NCBI GenBank assembly: GCA_025458045.1
Contig: JALOTE010000003.1
Span: 1 to 56,408, forward strand
Length of the DNA stretch: 56,408 nucleotides
Reading direction: 5' to 3'
Origin: Rhizobiaceae bacterium
GTDB lineage: Bacteria > Pseudomonadota > Alphaproteobacteria > Rhizobiales > Rhizobiaceae
Made by a program: the position numbers and the translations under genes. Positions 38,403 to 45,948 of the stretch are shown one piece after another (the first letter of the stretch is position 1; each line of letters starts with the position of its first letter). The notes under the pieces were generated by a model, which was not told the origin of the DNA, made no database searches, and saw only the letters and a program-made list of their open reading frames with translations.

Positions 38403-38445
38403 CTCCTTACATCTCCAGTCTAGTAAGGAGATATCGAAATAGCAA
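38403..38445 (-). promoter_or_regulatory. Promoter and autoregulatory palindrome of the toxin-antitoxin pair
   Basis: On the minus strand, TTGCTA (38445-38440) and TAGACT (38422-38417) are 17 bases apart and fit a sigma-70 promoter. A perfect 8-bp inverted repeat CTCCTTAC/GTAAGGAG with a 12-base spacer (38403-38430) covers the region from just upstream of the -10 to the ribosome binding site, so antitoxin binding would block both. A second repeat, ATCTCC/GGAGAT (38411-38432), overlaps it. Confidence 0.65.
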
Positions 38446-38465
38446 GGAATGGGGTGATCTTGCAC

Positions 38466-39077
38466 TCACCGCGCCAGCGCCTTCAGGCTCTCGCGGATCA
38501 GCGCGCCGGAGGCCGCCCCGTCGCCCAGAAGCTTCATTGCCGTGGCCACCGCCTGCGCTGCGACCTCGCGTGAATAGCCGAGATTGGCGAGCGCGGAGAT
38601 GGCATCCGTCACGGCGGAGGGTGCCGCCTCATGCGCGACCATCGCCACGCCCGCATCAAGCCCGGGCAGCGCCCCGCCGCCCGGCGTCTTGTCTTTCAAC
38701 TCGGTGACAATGCGTTCAGCCACCTTCTTGCCGACACCGGGCGCACGGCTCACCATGGCGATGTCGCGCAGCGCCACTGCATTGGCGAGTTCCGATATGC
38801 TCAGCGTGGACAGCACGGCCAGCGCCACTTTCGCGCCCACTCCCTGCACGCTTTGCAGCAGGCGGAACCAATCGCGCTCCTGTCCGTTGGCAAAGCCATA
38901 CAGCCGGATCATCTCCTCGCGCACGAAGGTTTCGATTGCGAGCGATGCGTTTTCGCCCGCCCGCATCTGTGCCAGCGTGCGTGTCGAGCAAAACACCTGG
39001 TAGCCGACGCCCTGCACATCGATGATCGCATGGTCATCTGCGACCTCGTCCACCACGCCTTTGAGCTTGCCGATCAC
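38466..39077 (-). CDS. ruvA: Holliday junction branch-migration protein RuvA
   Basis: RuvA tetramers bind the Holliday junction and recruit RuvB. The protein starts [12 protein letters not shown] with the OB-fold domain, followed by two helix-hairpin-helix motifs ([17 protein letters not shown] and [15 protein letters not shown]), then a flexible linker and the C-terminal RuvB-binding domain ([16 protein letters not shown]). The GTG at 39077 has GAGGGG six bases upstream and gives 203 residues; the frame is open to 39194 but that part lies in ruvC. It is 10 bases behind ruvC. Confidence 0.96.
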   Translation of the reverse strand: MIGKLKGVVDEVADDHAIIDVQGVGYQVFCSTRTLAQMRAGENASLAIETFVREEMIRLYGFANGQERDWFRLLQSVQGVGAKVALAVLSTLSISELANAVALRDIAMVSRAPGVGKKVAERIVTELKDKTPGGGALPGLDAGVAMVAHEAAPSAVTDAISALANLGYSREVAAQAVATAMKLLGDGAASGALIRESLKALAR

Positions 39078-39087
39078 CTGAACCCCC

Positions 39088-39609
39088 TCACGCTGAAACA
39101 CGCATCCGCGCGCCCAGCGCCGCCGCCGACACCGCACGGTGATGCGCGTGGCAAATGGCAATCGCCAGCGCGTCGGCGGCGTGCTCGGTCGCAAATTCGG
39201 CGCGCGGAAGCAGGAGTTTCACCATGGTCCGGATCTGCGCCTTGTCGGCGTGGCCTGCCCCCACCACGGATTTTTTCACAAGGTTCGGCGCATATTCGGC
39301 GACCGGCAAACCGGCCTGTGCCGGAGCCAGCAGGCAAATGCCGCGCGCCTGCCCGAGTTTCAGCGTCGCCGCGCCATCCTTGTTGACGAATGTGGCTTCG
39401 ACCGCCGCTTCGTCCGGCGACCACGCGGAAATCACGCGGTTCAAGCCGCCATGCAACGCGACAAGCCTGTTTGCAAGGCTGTCATGTGCCGAGGTTGAAA
39501 CCGTGCCGGAGGCGAGAAAGCCGAGCGCATTGCCGGACGTCTCGATCACGCCCCACCCGGTGGCACCAAGGCCGGGATCAATTCCGATGATGCGAATCCT
39601 GGCTGTCAC
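39088..39609 (-). CDS. ruvC: Holliday junction resolvase RuvC
   Basis: RuvC cuts Holliday junctions with two-metal catalysis. The first acidic residue is in [14 protein letters not shown], Glu in [11 protein letters not shown], and the last acidic pair in [13 protein letters not shown]; all four catalytic positions are present. The GTG at 39609 follows GGAGG with five bases between and gives 173 residues; an in-frame GTG at 39621 is the alternative. It is the first gene of the ruvC-ruvA-(toxin-antitoxin)-ruvB run. Confidence 0.96.
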   Translation of the reverse strand: MTARIRIIGIDPGLGATGWGVIETSGNALGFLASGTVSTSAHDSLANRLVALHGGLNRVISAWSPDEAAVEATFVNKDGAATLKLGQARGICLLAPAQAGLPVAEYAPNLVKKSVVGAGHADKAQIRTMVKLLLPRAEFATEHAADALAIAICHAHHRAVSAAALGARMRVSA

Positions 39610-39692
39610 CGGTTCCTCCACAGTCGTTCTCTAGAACGATGGAGACCAACCTGCAAAGAAAATGTGAACAAATCAAAAACAAACTTGGCCGT

Positions 39693-40247
39693 TCAACCGC
39701 GCCCGAAGGCGGTGCGCAACAGTGCCAATTGCTCGCTGACGGGGTTGGCTGTGCCCGGCGCATCAGGTTCCGCCGCGCCATTGCCATAAAGCTCGGTGTC
39801 GATGCGGCGGATTTCCCGCTCCATTGACAGCGATGCGGACACGAGCGCCCGGAAGCGCTCCGGCAATTCCCCATAGGCAGGGTTTGCCTCGGCCTCGCTT
39901 GGCGTCTCGAGGCGCACTTTTGTGCGCTCCTGCATCACCTGGTTGATGGTCATCTCGCCGGAATTGACGGCGCGCTGCAACAGGAGCCACGATGCCAGTT
40001 GCATCAGCCGCGTTGTCAGCCGCATCGATTCGCCCGCATAGAGCATGGCGGCCGCTTTCTGCAGCGACTTGGCCTCATCGCGGCCCTCGCCGTCCAGATA
40101 ATGCGCGGTGTCTTCCACCAGCGCCATGCCGCGCTTGTAGGTCGCGTTGAAGCGATCGCTCGCCACACGCCGCTCCGTCAGCAGGATCATGTTGTCGTGT
40201 GAATTGTCCCGCATGCCCACGCGCTGCTCATTCATGCTTCCGGCCAT
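39693..40247 (-). CDS. rcdA: RcdA-like regulator of CtrA degradation (DUF1465)
   Basis: The 184-residue, largely helical protein matches the DUF1465 family, which contains Caulobacter RcdA, an adaptor that helps deliver CtrA and other substrates to ClpXP during the cell cycle. The segment FNATYKRGMALVEDTAHYLDGEGR followed by LTTRLMQLASWLLLQRAVNSGEM (about residues 34-100) and VRLETPSEA are typical. I use the ATG at 40247; an ATG at 40235 is 12 bases on. It lies in its own transcription unit between ruvC and a regulatory region holding a perfect CtrA-type box, which fits a feedback loop. Confidence 0.8.
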   Translation of the reverse strand: MAGSMNEQRVGMRDNSHDNMILLTERRVASDRFNATYKRGMALVEDTAHYLDGEGRDEAKSLQKAAAMLYAGESMRLTTRLMQLASWLLLQRAVNSGEMTINQVMQERTKVRLETPSEAEANPAYGELPERFRALVSASLSMEREIRRIDTELYGNGAAEPDAPGTANPVSEQLALLRTAFGRG

Positions 40248-40362
40248 TTCCTGCCACTCCACGCAACCGCCACCATGCCAGACGCCTTGGGTTGCGGCCA
40301 ACGGCAGGGTTGCGCTTGCGCACAGGGATAGCGCCGGAGCGGGCCAGCCCGCAACAACAGCC

Positions 40363-40377
40363 TTAAGAAAGGGTTAA
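40363..40377. promoter_or_regulatory. CtrA box TTAA-N7-TTAA upstream of rcdA
   Basis: TTAAGAAAGGGTTAACC (40363-40379) is an exact match to the CtrA consensus TTAA-N7-TTAA(C), 116 bases upstream of the rcdA start. TTAA tetramers are rare in this GC-rich DNA. Both the site and the neighbouring gene point to CtrA control. Confidence 0.65.
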
Positions 40378-40410
40378 CCGGCGGAAGGATCAGCCGCGTT
40401 CGGGGCGAGC

Positions 40411-40441
40411 CAAAAAAAAAGAGCCGCGAAACAGCGGCTCT
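40411..40441 (-). terminator. Minus-strand intrinsic terminator upstream of rcdA
   Basis: On the minus strand a perfect 7-bp stem, GAGCCGC/GCGGCTC with a six-base loop, is followed by nine T. No minus-strand protein gene ends here, so the transcript it stops must begin in the intergenic region to the right. Confidence 0.85.
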
Positions 40442-40545
40442 CGAGAGTTAACAGGGAGGCGTCAAACAGAGTGGAAAACCACCCGGCAGGACCGAAAACA
40501 GTCGGTCAACTACTGCCGCTGACAATGCCCGTTAATCATGAAGGA
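40411..40545 (-). ncRNA. Candidate trans-acting small RNA
   Basis: A minus-strand RNA ending at the terminator above would contain three perfect hairpins in 100 bases: the terminator (40421-40440), GTGG-AAAA-CCAC (40471-40482) and GACCGA-N6-TCGGTC (40490-40507). Between the first two lies an unpaired CCTCCC (40459-40454), complementary to ribosome binding sites, as in rhizobial alpha-r14/alpha-r15-type small RNAs. The right end is a guess; no clear promoter was found. The plus strand has an alternative reading: GGGAGG followed by a GTG frame of about 45 codons at 40471. Confidence 0.4.
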
Positions 40546-40871
40546 TCGGTTAATTCCATTGGACTCGTGTCCTATGTCCATCATTCCACCGGCTGCCGAA
40601 CCGCATGAGGAACTGGCCTGCCGGAACGGATGCGCTCGGCGCCAAACCGGCAAGAGCGTGACCCGGAGCCCGAACCCTATTGACGATGCGTTGTCCTCAC
40701 CACGAGCCGGTACCCTCGTCTTGGGATCGTGCACGGGCGGGTGATGTTTGCGGGCTTTGGAGCACGCCCTGACGTTGAGTGCGCCTCGCTCCCATGCCAG
40801 TGATGTGACAAAGTTTGGCATGCCGGCGTTCCGGCAGCCAGGGTCAAGACCCTCGTTTCCCGGATGGGCCG

Positions 40872-41780
40872 ATGGCATTCACGCTTCGCCAGCTTCAGTA
40901 TTTCGTCGCCGTCGCCGAGCAGGGTTCGGTTTCAGGGGCCGCGCATAAATTGTCGATCTCGCAGCCCGCGGTCACGGAAGCCGTCAAGGAACTGGAGTCC
41001 GATCTGGGCGTCAGCCTGTTCGAGCGCCATGCACGCGGGCTGAGCACCACGTACAAGGGGCATCAGTTCCTGCGCCATGCCAAGGCCATACTTGCGCAGG
41101 TGTCGGATGCCCGGCGCTCCTTTGCCAGCGAAACCGGGGAGGTGCCCGGCACGCTGCAGCTTGGCGTGACGTCTCTGGTGGCCGGCTATGTCCTGTCGGA
41201 CATCCTTGCCCGTTATCGCCGCGCCTATCCGTCGGTCGCCGTCACCGCGATCGAGGACAATGGCGACTATCTCGAACATCTGCTGATCGGCGGCGAACTG
41301 GATGTCGCCGTCATGGTCATCTCCAATCTGCGCGACCGGCTGGCGCTGCAAGCCGACATTCTCGAGGTTTCACCCTACCGGCTCTGGTTGCCGTCCGGCC
41401 ATCGCCTGTCAGCGCAGCAATCGATTTCGATCGATGATGTCAGCGGCGAGCCGCTCATCATGCTGACGGTCGACGAAATCGAGGAGGCGACGGTGAAGTT
41501 GCTGGGCGCGCTCGGGCGCAAGCCGCATGTGGCATTCCGCACCCGGTCTGTCGAAGCGGTGCGCAGCCTTGTCGCCACAGGCGCCGGCGTCGCGCTTCTG
41601 CCCGACCTTGTCTATCGCCCCTGGTCATTGGAAGGCGACAGGATCGAGTATCGCGATGTTTCCGGTGCGCTTCCCGTGGTGCAGGTCGGGATCGTCTGGC
41701 GCAAGGGCAGCGGACTTGGCCGCGCAGCGCGCGATTTCATCGGCATGGCGCAATCCTCGCTCTCGGCGCGCCAGAAGTGA
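40872..41780 (+). CDS. LysR-family transcriptional regulator
   Basis: The 302-residue protein has an N-terminal winged helix-turn-helix (FTLRQLQYFVAVAEQGSVS, HKLSISQPAVTEAVKELE at residues 2-42) and the two-lobed inducer-binding domain (from about residue 90). The ATG at 40872 gives this normal N terminus. It precedes and runs in the same direction as a polyamine-type ABC transporter and dehydrogenase, so it is likely their regulator; the 113-base gap to the binding-protein gene holds two nested palindromes. It has no typical LysR divergent partner. The coinducer is probably a polyamine or its catabolite, an inference from context. Confidence 0.92.
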   Translation: MAFTLRQLQYFVAVAEQGSVSGAAHKLSISQPAVTEAVKELESDLGVSLFERHARGLSTTYKGHQFLRHAKAILAQVSDARRSFASETGEVPGTLQLGVTSLVAGYVLSDILARYRRAYPSVAVTAIEDNGDYLEHLLIGGELDVAVMVISNLRDRLALQADILEVSPYRLWLPSGHRLSAQQSISIDDVSGEPLIMLTVDEIEEATVKLLGALGRKPHVAFRTRSVEAVRSLVATGAGVALLPDLVYRPWSLEGDRIEYRDVSGALPVVQVGIVWRKGSGLGRAARDFIGMAQSSLSARQK

Positions 41781-41801
41781 TATCGGAATTTTCGATATTC
41801 C
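41780..41801. promoter_or_regulatory. Nested palindromes between the LysR gene and the ABC operon
   Basis: ATATCG-N7-CGATAT (41780-41798) and GGAAT-N7-ATTCC (41785-41801) overlap, the first starting at the last base of the LysR stop codon. They lie 93 bases before the binding-protein gene. LysR proteins often bind such dyads with a T-N11-A core. AT-rich DNA follows to 41850. Confidence 0.45.
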
Positions 41802-41893
41802 TCTTCTGATAATTGAATTTGCGATTTCTGATTTATGTCCAAAGTATGACGCCAGACGTGCGGCACAGGGAGCGCCGCCGCAAGGAGGCTTCG

Positions 41894-43048
41894 ATGAAGA
41901 CGTTGTTGAACGGCTGTACCGCCATGGCGATGGCGTTGTCCGCCACGGCACCCGCATTTGCCGAGATGAAAACCGAAATCGGGGCGGGCGAAGGCGCGCT
42001 GAATGTCGTGGCTTGGGCCGGCTATCTGGAACGCGGCGAAACCGACCCGAAATTCGACTGGGTGACGAAGTTCGAGGCCGCAACCGGCTGCAAGGTCTCG
42101 GTCAAGACGGCCAACACCTCCGACGAGATGGTGGCGCTGATGAACGAGGGCGGCTTCGACCTCGTCACCGCTTCGGGCGACGCGTCGCTGCGCCTCATCG
42201 CCGGAGGCCGCGTACAGCCGATCAACAAGGACCTGATCCCGTCCTGGGGGACGATCGATCCGCGGCTGCAATCGGCACCGTGGCACACGGTGGACGGCGT
42301 CCATTACGGCGTGCCCTACATGTGGGGCCCCAACGTGTTGATGTACAACACCAATGTGTTCAAGGAAGCGCCGACAAGCTGGGATGTCGTCTTCAAGGAG
42401 ATGACGCTGCCGGACGGCAAGTCCAATGCCGGCCGTGTCCAGGCGTATGACGGGCCGATCCACATCGCGGATGCCGCGCAGTACCTCATGTTCCACAACA
42501 AGGAACTCGGCATCACCAACCCCTATGAGCTCAACGCCGACCAGTACAAGGCCGCGCTCGATTTGCTGCGCGAGCAGCGCAAGATTGTCGGCCGCTACTG
42601 GCATGACGCCTTCATCCAGATCGACGATTTCAAGAACGAAGGCGTTGTCGCATCCGGCTCCTGGCCGTTCCAGGTCAACATCCTGAAATCGGGCGGGGCG
42701 CCAGTCGCCTCCACCATCCCGCAGGAAGGCGCGACCGGCTGGGCCGACACCACGATGCTGCATGTCGACAGCCCGAACACCAACTGCGCCTACATGTGGT
42801 TCGAGCATCAATTGGCGTCGAACCTGCAATCCGATCTTTCCGTCTGGTTCGGGGCCAACCCGGCTGTGCCGGCGGCATGCACCGATGGGCGCGGCATGCA
42901 GACAGCGGCGGGTTGCACGGCCAACGGGCTTGATGATTTCGAGAAGATCAAGTTCTGGACCACGCCTGTGACCAAGTGCCCGCAAGGCGAGTGCGTGCCG
43001 TATTACCGCTGGGTCTCCGATTACATCGGGGTCATCGGCGGTCGCTGA
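41894..43048 (+). CDS. Polyamine-type ABC transporter substrate-binding protein
   Basis: This is the periplasmic binding protein of the transporter encoded behind it, 384 residues. The ATG at 41894 has AAGGAGG nine bases upstream and gives a normal signal peptide (cleavage near AFA-EMK, residue 25). The type 2 binding fold begins with NVVAWAGYLERG and contains MWGPNVLMYNTNVFK, as in PotD/PotF-like proteins; the Trp and acidic residues that hold polyamines cannot be assigned with certainty. Two Cys pairs near the end (AACTDGRGMQTAAGC, TKCPQGEC) may form disulfides. A large stem-loop follows. Confidence 0.88.
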   Translation: MKTLLNGCTAMAMALSATAPAFAEMKTEIGAGEGALNVVAWAGYLERGETDPKFDWVTKFEAATGCKVSVKTANTSDEMVALMNEGGFDLVTASGDASLRLIAGGRVQPINKDLIPSWGTIDPRLQSAPWHTVDGVHYGVPYMWGPNVLMYNTNVFKEAPTSWDVVFKEMTLPDGKSNAGRVQAYDGPIHIADAAQYLMFHNKELGITNPYELNADQYKAALDLLREQRKIVGRYWHDAFIQIDDFKNEGVVASGSWPFQVNILKSGGAPVASTIPQEGATGWADTTMLHVDSPNTNCAYMWFEHQLASNLQSDLSVWFGANPAVPAACTDGRGMQTAAGCTANGLDDFEKIKFWTTPVTKCPQGECVPYYRWVSDYIGVIGGR

Positions 43049-43054
43049 GGCAAA

Positions 43055-43129
43055 GCCCCTCATCCGTCCGTCGGGGACGTTCTGCCTGCTTGCGGGACGC
43101 AAGGCGGCATGAACAGCCGGATGAGGGGC
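43055..43129. repeat. Large intercistronic stem-loop
   Basis: GCCCCTCATCCG (43055-43066) and its perfect 12-bp complement (43118-43129) enclose a second hairpin with the stem CTTGC/GCAAG and TGCC/GGCA. It lies between the binding-protein gene and the ATPase gene. Such hairpins protect the 3' end of the upstream mRNA, raising binding protein over membrane parts. Similar palindromes starting CCCCTCATCCGG are dispersed in rhizobial genomes. Confidence 0.65.
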
Positions 43130-43187
43130 GCGCCTTGATTGAAACAACACGCCAGCCCCGCCGCGCTGACCGGGACACCCAGAGACC

Positions 43188-44177
43188 ATGACACCGGCTG
43201 TCTCCTTCCAGAATGTATCGCGCCATTTCGGTTCCGTGCGGGCCGTGGACGGTGTGAACCTCGACATCGAGGAAGGCGAGTTCTTCGCCATGCTTGGCCC
43301 GTCGGGTTCCGGCAAGACGACATGCCTGCGCCTGATCGCGGGCTTCGAGCAGCCGACCGGCGGACACATCAAGATTTTCGGGGAGACGGCGGACGGTGTT
43401 CCGCCGTACCGGCGCAACGTCAACACCGTCTTTCAAGACTATGCGCTGTTTCCTCATCTCAACGTCATCGACAATGTGGCCTATGGCCTGATGATCAAGG
43501 GCGTGGACCGCGCGACCCGGACCCGGCGCGCCGAAGAGACGCTCGAACTGGTCCGCCTGCCAGGCTATGGCGCGCGGCGGCCCGGCCAATTGTCAGGCGG
43601 GCAAAGACAGCGCGTGGCGCTGGCCCGCGCGCTGGTCAACGAGCCGAAGGTGCTGCTGCTGGACGAACCGCTCGGCGCGCTGGATCTGAAACTGCGAGAG
43701 AACATGCAGGAGGAATTGAAATCCCTGCAACAGACGCTCGGGATTACCTTCGTCTTCGTGACACATGACCAGGGTGAAGCCTTGTCGATGGCCGACCGCG
43801 TGGCCGTGTTCAACGAAGGCCGCATCATTCAGGTGGGTGAGCCGGAAGACATATACCGCCGTCCGCGCGCGCGCTTTGTCGCCGATTTCGTCGGCTCGTC
43901 CAACGTTCTGCCGCCGGATCTCGCGCAGGCGTTCGGCGGGCCCCGCCGCTGGGCAAGCCTGCGTCCCGAAGACATCCGCATCGGCAAGACCGGCGGCCAC
44001 GCCGCGACGGTGACGGGCGCGAGCTTTCTTGGCGCGGCGACACGGGTCGCCTGCGACGTGAACGGCGCGCGGGTGAATGTGCTGCTCCCGTCTGGAAGCG
44101 CGGTTCCCTCCCTCGGTGCACCCATCCGCATCAGTTTCGACGCCGCTGCCCTTCACCCGATGGACGATGCGGCATGA
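43188..44177 (+). CDS. Polyamine-type ABC transporter ATPase
   Basis: The 329-residue protein is the energising ATPase of the transporter. Walker A GPSGSGKTT, Q-loop (FQDYALFPHL), signature LSGGQRQRVALARAL, Walker B VLLLDEPLGALD and H-loop VTHDQ are all intact. The C-terminal TOBE domain (about residues 240-320) resembles PotA/PotG. The signature and fold do not define the substrate. The ATG at 43188 is far from any clear ribosome binding site. Its stop overlaps the permease ATG by four bases. Confidence 0.93.
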   Translation: MTPAVSFQNVSRHFGSVRAVDGVNLDIEEGEFFAMLGPSGSGKTTCLRLIAGFEQPTGGHIKIFGETADGVPPYRRNVNTVFQDYALFPHLNVIDNVAYGLMIKGVDRATRTRRAEETLELVRLPGYGARRPGQLSGGQRQRVALARALVNEPKVLLLDEPLGALDLKLRENMQEELKSLQQTLGITFVFVTHDQGEALSMADRVAVFNEGRIIQVGEPEDIYRRPRARFVADFVGSSNVLPPDLAQAFGGPRRWASLRPEDIRIGKTGGHAATVTGASFLGAATRVACDVNGARVNVLLPSGSAVPSLGAPIRISFDAAALHPMDDAA

Positions 44178-45118
44178 ACGGGGCGCCTGCCATCCTTGCC
44201 GGGCGCGGCGGCCTGTTCGGAGCGCTTTCCGACACATTCTGGCGCCATCCGCGCCTGCTTCTGTTTCTGATGCTGACGCCGCCCTTGCTGTGGCTCGGCA
44301 TCATCTATCTTGGCTCGCTGTTTGCGCTTCTCGCCCAAAGCTTCTTTTCCATCGACGAATTCTCGGGCATGGTGAGGCGCGAGTTCACGCTGAAGACCTA
44401 TGGCGAACTGCTCAGCCCGTCCAATCTCGACATCATCATCCGAACCGTGGTGATGGCAGCTCTGGTGACGGCGGCCTGCATCGTCATCGCGTTTCCCGTC
44501 GCCTATTTTGCCGCACGTTACGCCAGGGGCCGCTGGAAGGCGGTGTTCTATCTCGGCGTGATGCTGCCCTTGTGGTCGAGCTATCTTGTCAAGGTCTATG
44601 CCTGGAAGCTGATCCTTGCCAAGGAAGGCATCGTCGGCTGGGCCCTCGGGAAGTTGCATCTGACATGGCTGCTGGATGCCTGGCTGGCCCTGCCTGTTGT
44701 CGGCGGACCGTCCTTGTCGGTGTCCACGACCGGCACGTTCATCGTGTTTGTCTATGTGTGGCTGCCATTCATGATCCTGCCGATGCAGGCGGCGCTGGAG
44801 CGCGTGCCAGGCTCGATGCTCGAGGCCTCCGCCGATCTTGGCGCATCCCCTCGCCAGACCTTCCGGACCGTGCTCGTCCCGCTTGCCCTGCCGGGCATCG
44901 TCGCGGGTTCGATCTTCACCTTCTCGCTGACGCTGGGCGACTACATCATCCCGCAGATCATCGGCAATTCGGCGCGCTACATCGGCATGGCCGTCTATGC
45001 GCAGCAGGGCACAGCCGGCAACATTCCTCTGGCTGCCGCTTTCACGGTGGTGCCCATCGCCATCATGGGGCTGTATCTCTGGATGGCCAAACGCGCGGGG
45101 GCCTTCGATGCGCTCTGA
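44174..45118 (+). CDS. ABC transporter permease (PotB-like)
   Basis: The 314-residue membrane protein has about six helices and the EAA loop [20 protein letters not shown] that docks on the ATPase. It starts at ATG 44174, overlapping the ATPase stop (ATGA). The first half has a long periplasmic loop after helix 1, normal for PotB-like permeases. It pairs with the second permease that follows. Confidence 0.92.
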   Translation: MNGAPAILAGRGGLFGALSDTFWRHPRLLLFLMLTPPLLWLGIIYLGSLFALLAQSFFSIDEFSGMVRREFTLKTYGELLSPSNLDIIIRTVVMAALVTAACIVIAFPVAYFAARYARGRWKAVFYLGVMLPLWSSYLVKVYAWKLILAKEGIVGWALGKLHLTWLLDAWLALPVVGGPSLSVSTTGTFIVFVYVWLPFMILPMQAALERVPGSMLEASADLGASPRQTFRTVLVPLALPGIVAGSIFTFSLTLGDYIIPQIIGNSARYIGMAVYAQQGTAGNIPLAAAFTVVPIAIMGLYLWMAKRAGAFDAL

Positions 45119-45923
45119 CCGCGGGAACCGGGCACCCATCGGCGTCAAGGTCGCGGCTGCTGCCGCCCTGTTGTTCCTGCACCTGCCGATCCTCTTGATC
45201 TTCGTCTATGCCTTCACCACCGAAGACAAGAGCTTCGTCTGGCCGCCACCGGGCTTCACCACGCAATGGTTCGCCGTGGCATGGAACCGGCCCGATGTAT
45301 GGGAAGCGCTGACGCTTTCGGTGCAGGTCGCCTCGATCTCGACCCTGATCGCCCTCATCCTCGGCACATTGTGCGCGGCTGCCGTCTCACAGACGCGGTT
45401 CTTCGGGCGTGAAGTCGTGTCGCTGCTCGTCATCCTGCCCATCGCGCTGCCCGGCATCATCACTGGCGTCGCGCTGCGCTCGGCGTTCAACCTGGCCGAC
45501 ATCCCGTTTTCGTTCTGGACGATCGTGCTCGGCCACGCGACGTTTTGCGTGGTGGTGGTCTACAACAATGCCATCGCCCGTTTCCGCCGCACATCCGCCT
45601 CGCTCATCGAAGCCTCGATGGACCTGGGAGCAGACGGGTTCCAGACTTTCAGACATGTCATCCTGCCGAACATCGGCACGGCACTTGTGGCGGGTGGAAT
45701 GCTGGCCTTCGCCCTGTCGTTCGACGAGGTGATTGTCACCACCTTCACAGCAGGCCAACAGGCGACGCTGCCCATCTGGATGCTGGAGGAACTGGTGCGC
45801 CCGCGCCAGCGGCCCGTCACCAATGTTGTCGCGATGGTTGTCGTGATCGTCACCTTCCTGCCCATCCTCGCCGCCTACACCCTCACCCGCGATGGCGACC
45901 AGATCGCCGGAAGCGGCAAATGA
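45108..45923 (+). CDS. ABC transporter permease (PotC-like)
   Basis: The 271-residue protein is the second permease, again with about six helices and the EAA loop [20 protein letters not shown]. The ATG at 45108 overlaps the end of the first permease by 11 bases, which indicates translational coupling. The frame extends upstream to 44997 but there it runs inside the previous gene. A dehydrogenase gene follows after 25 bases. Confidence 0.92.
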   Translation: MRSDRGNRAPIGVKVAAAAALLFLHLPILLIFVYAFTTEDKSFVWPPPGFTTQWFAVAWNRPDVWEALTLSVQVASISTLIALILGTLCAAAVSQTRFFGREVVSLLVILPIALPGIITGVALRSAFNLADIPFSFWTIVLGHATFCVVVVYNNAIARFRRTSASLIEASMDLGADGFQTFRHVILPNIGTALVAGGMLAFALSFDEVIVTTFTAGQQATLPIWMLEELVRPRQRPVTNVVAMVVVIVTFLPILAAYTLTRDGDQIAGSGK

Positions 45924-45948
45924 CACGCGTCAGTCCGGGAGAACTGCC

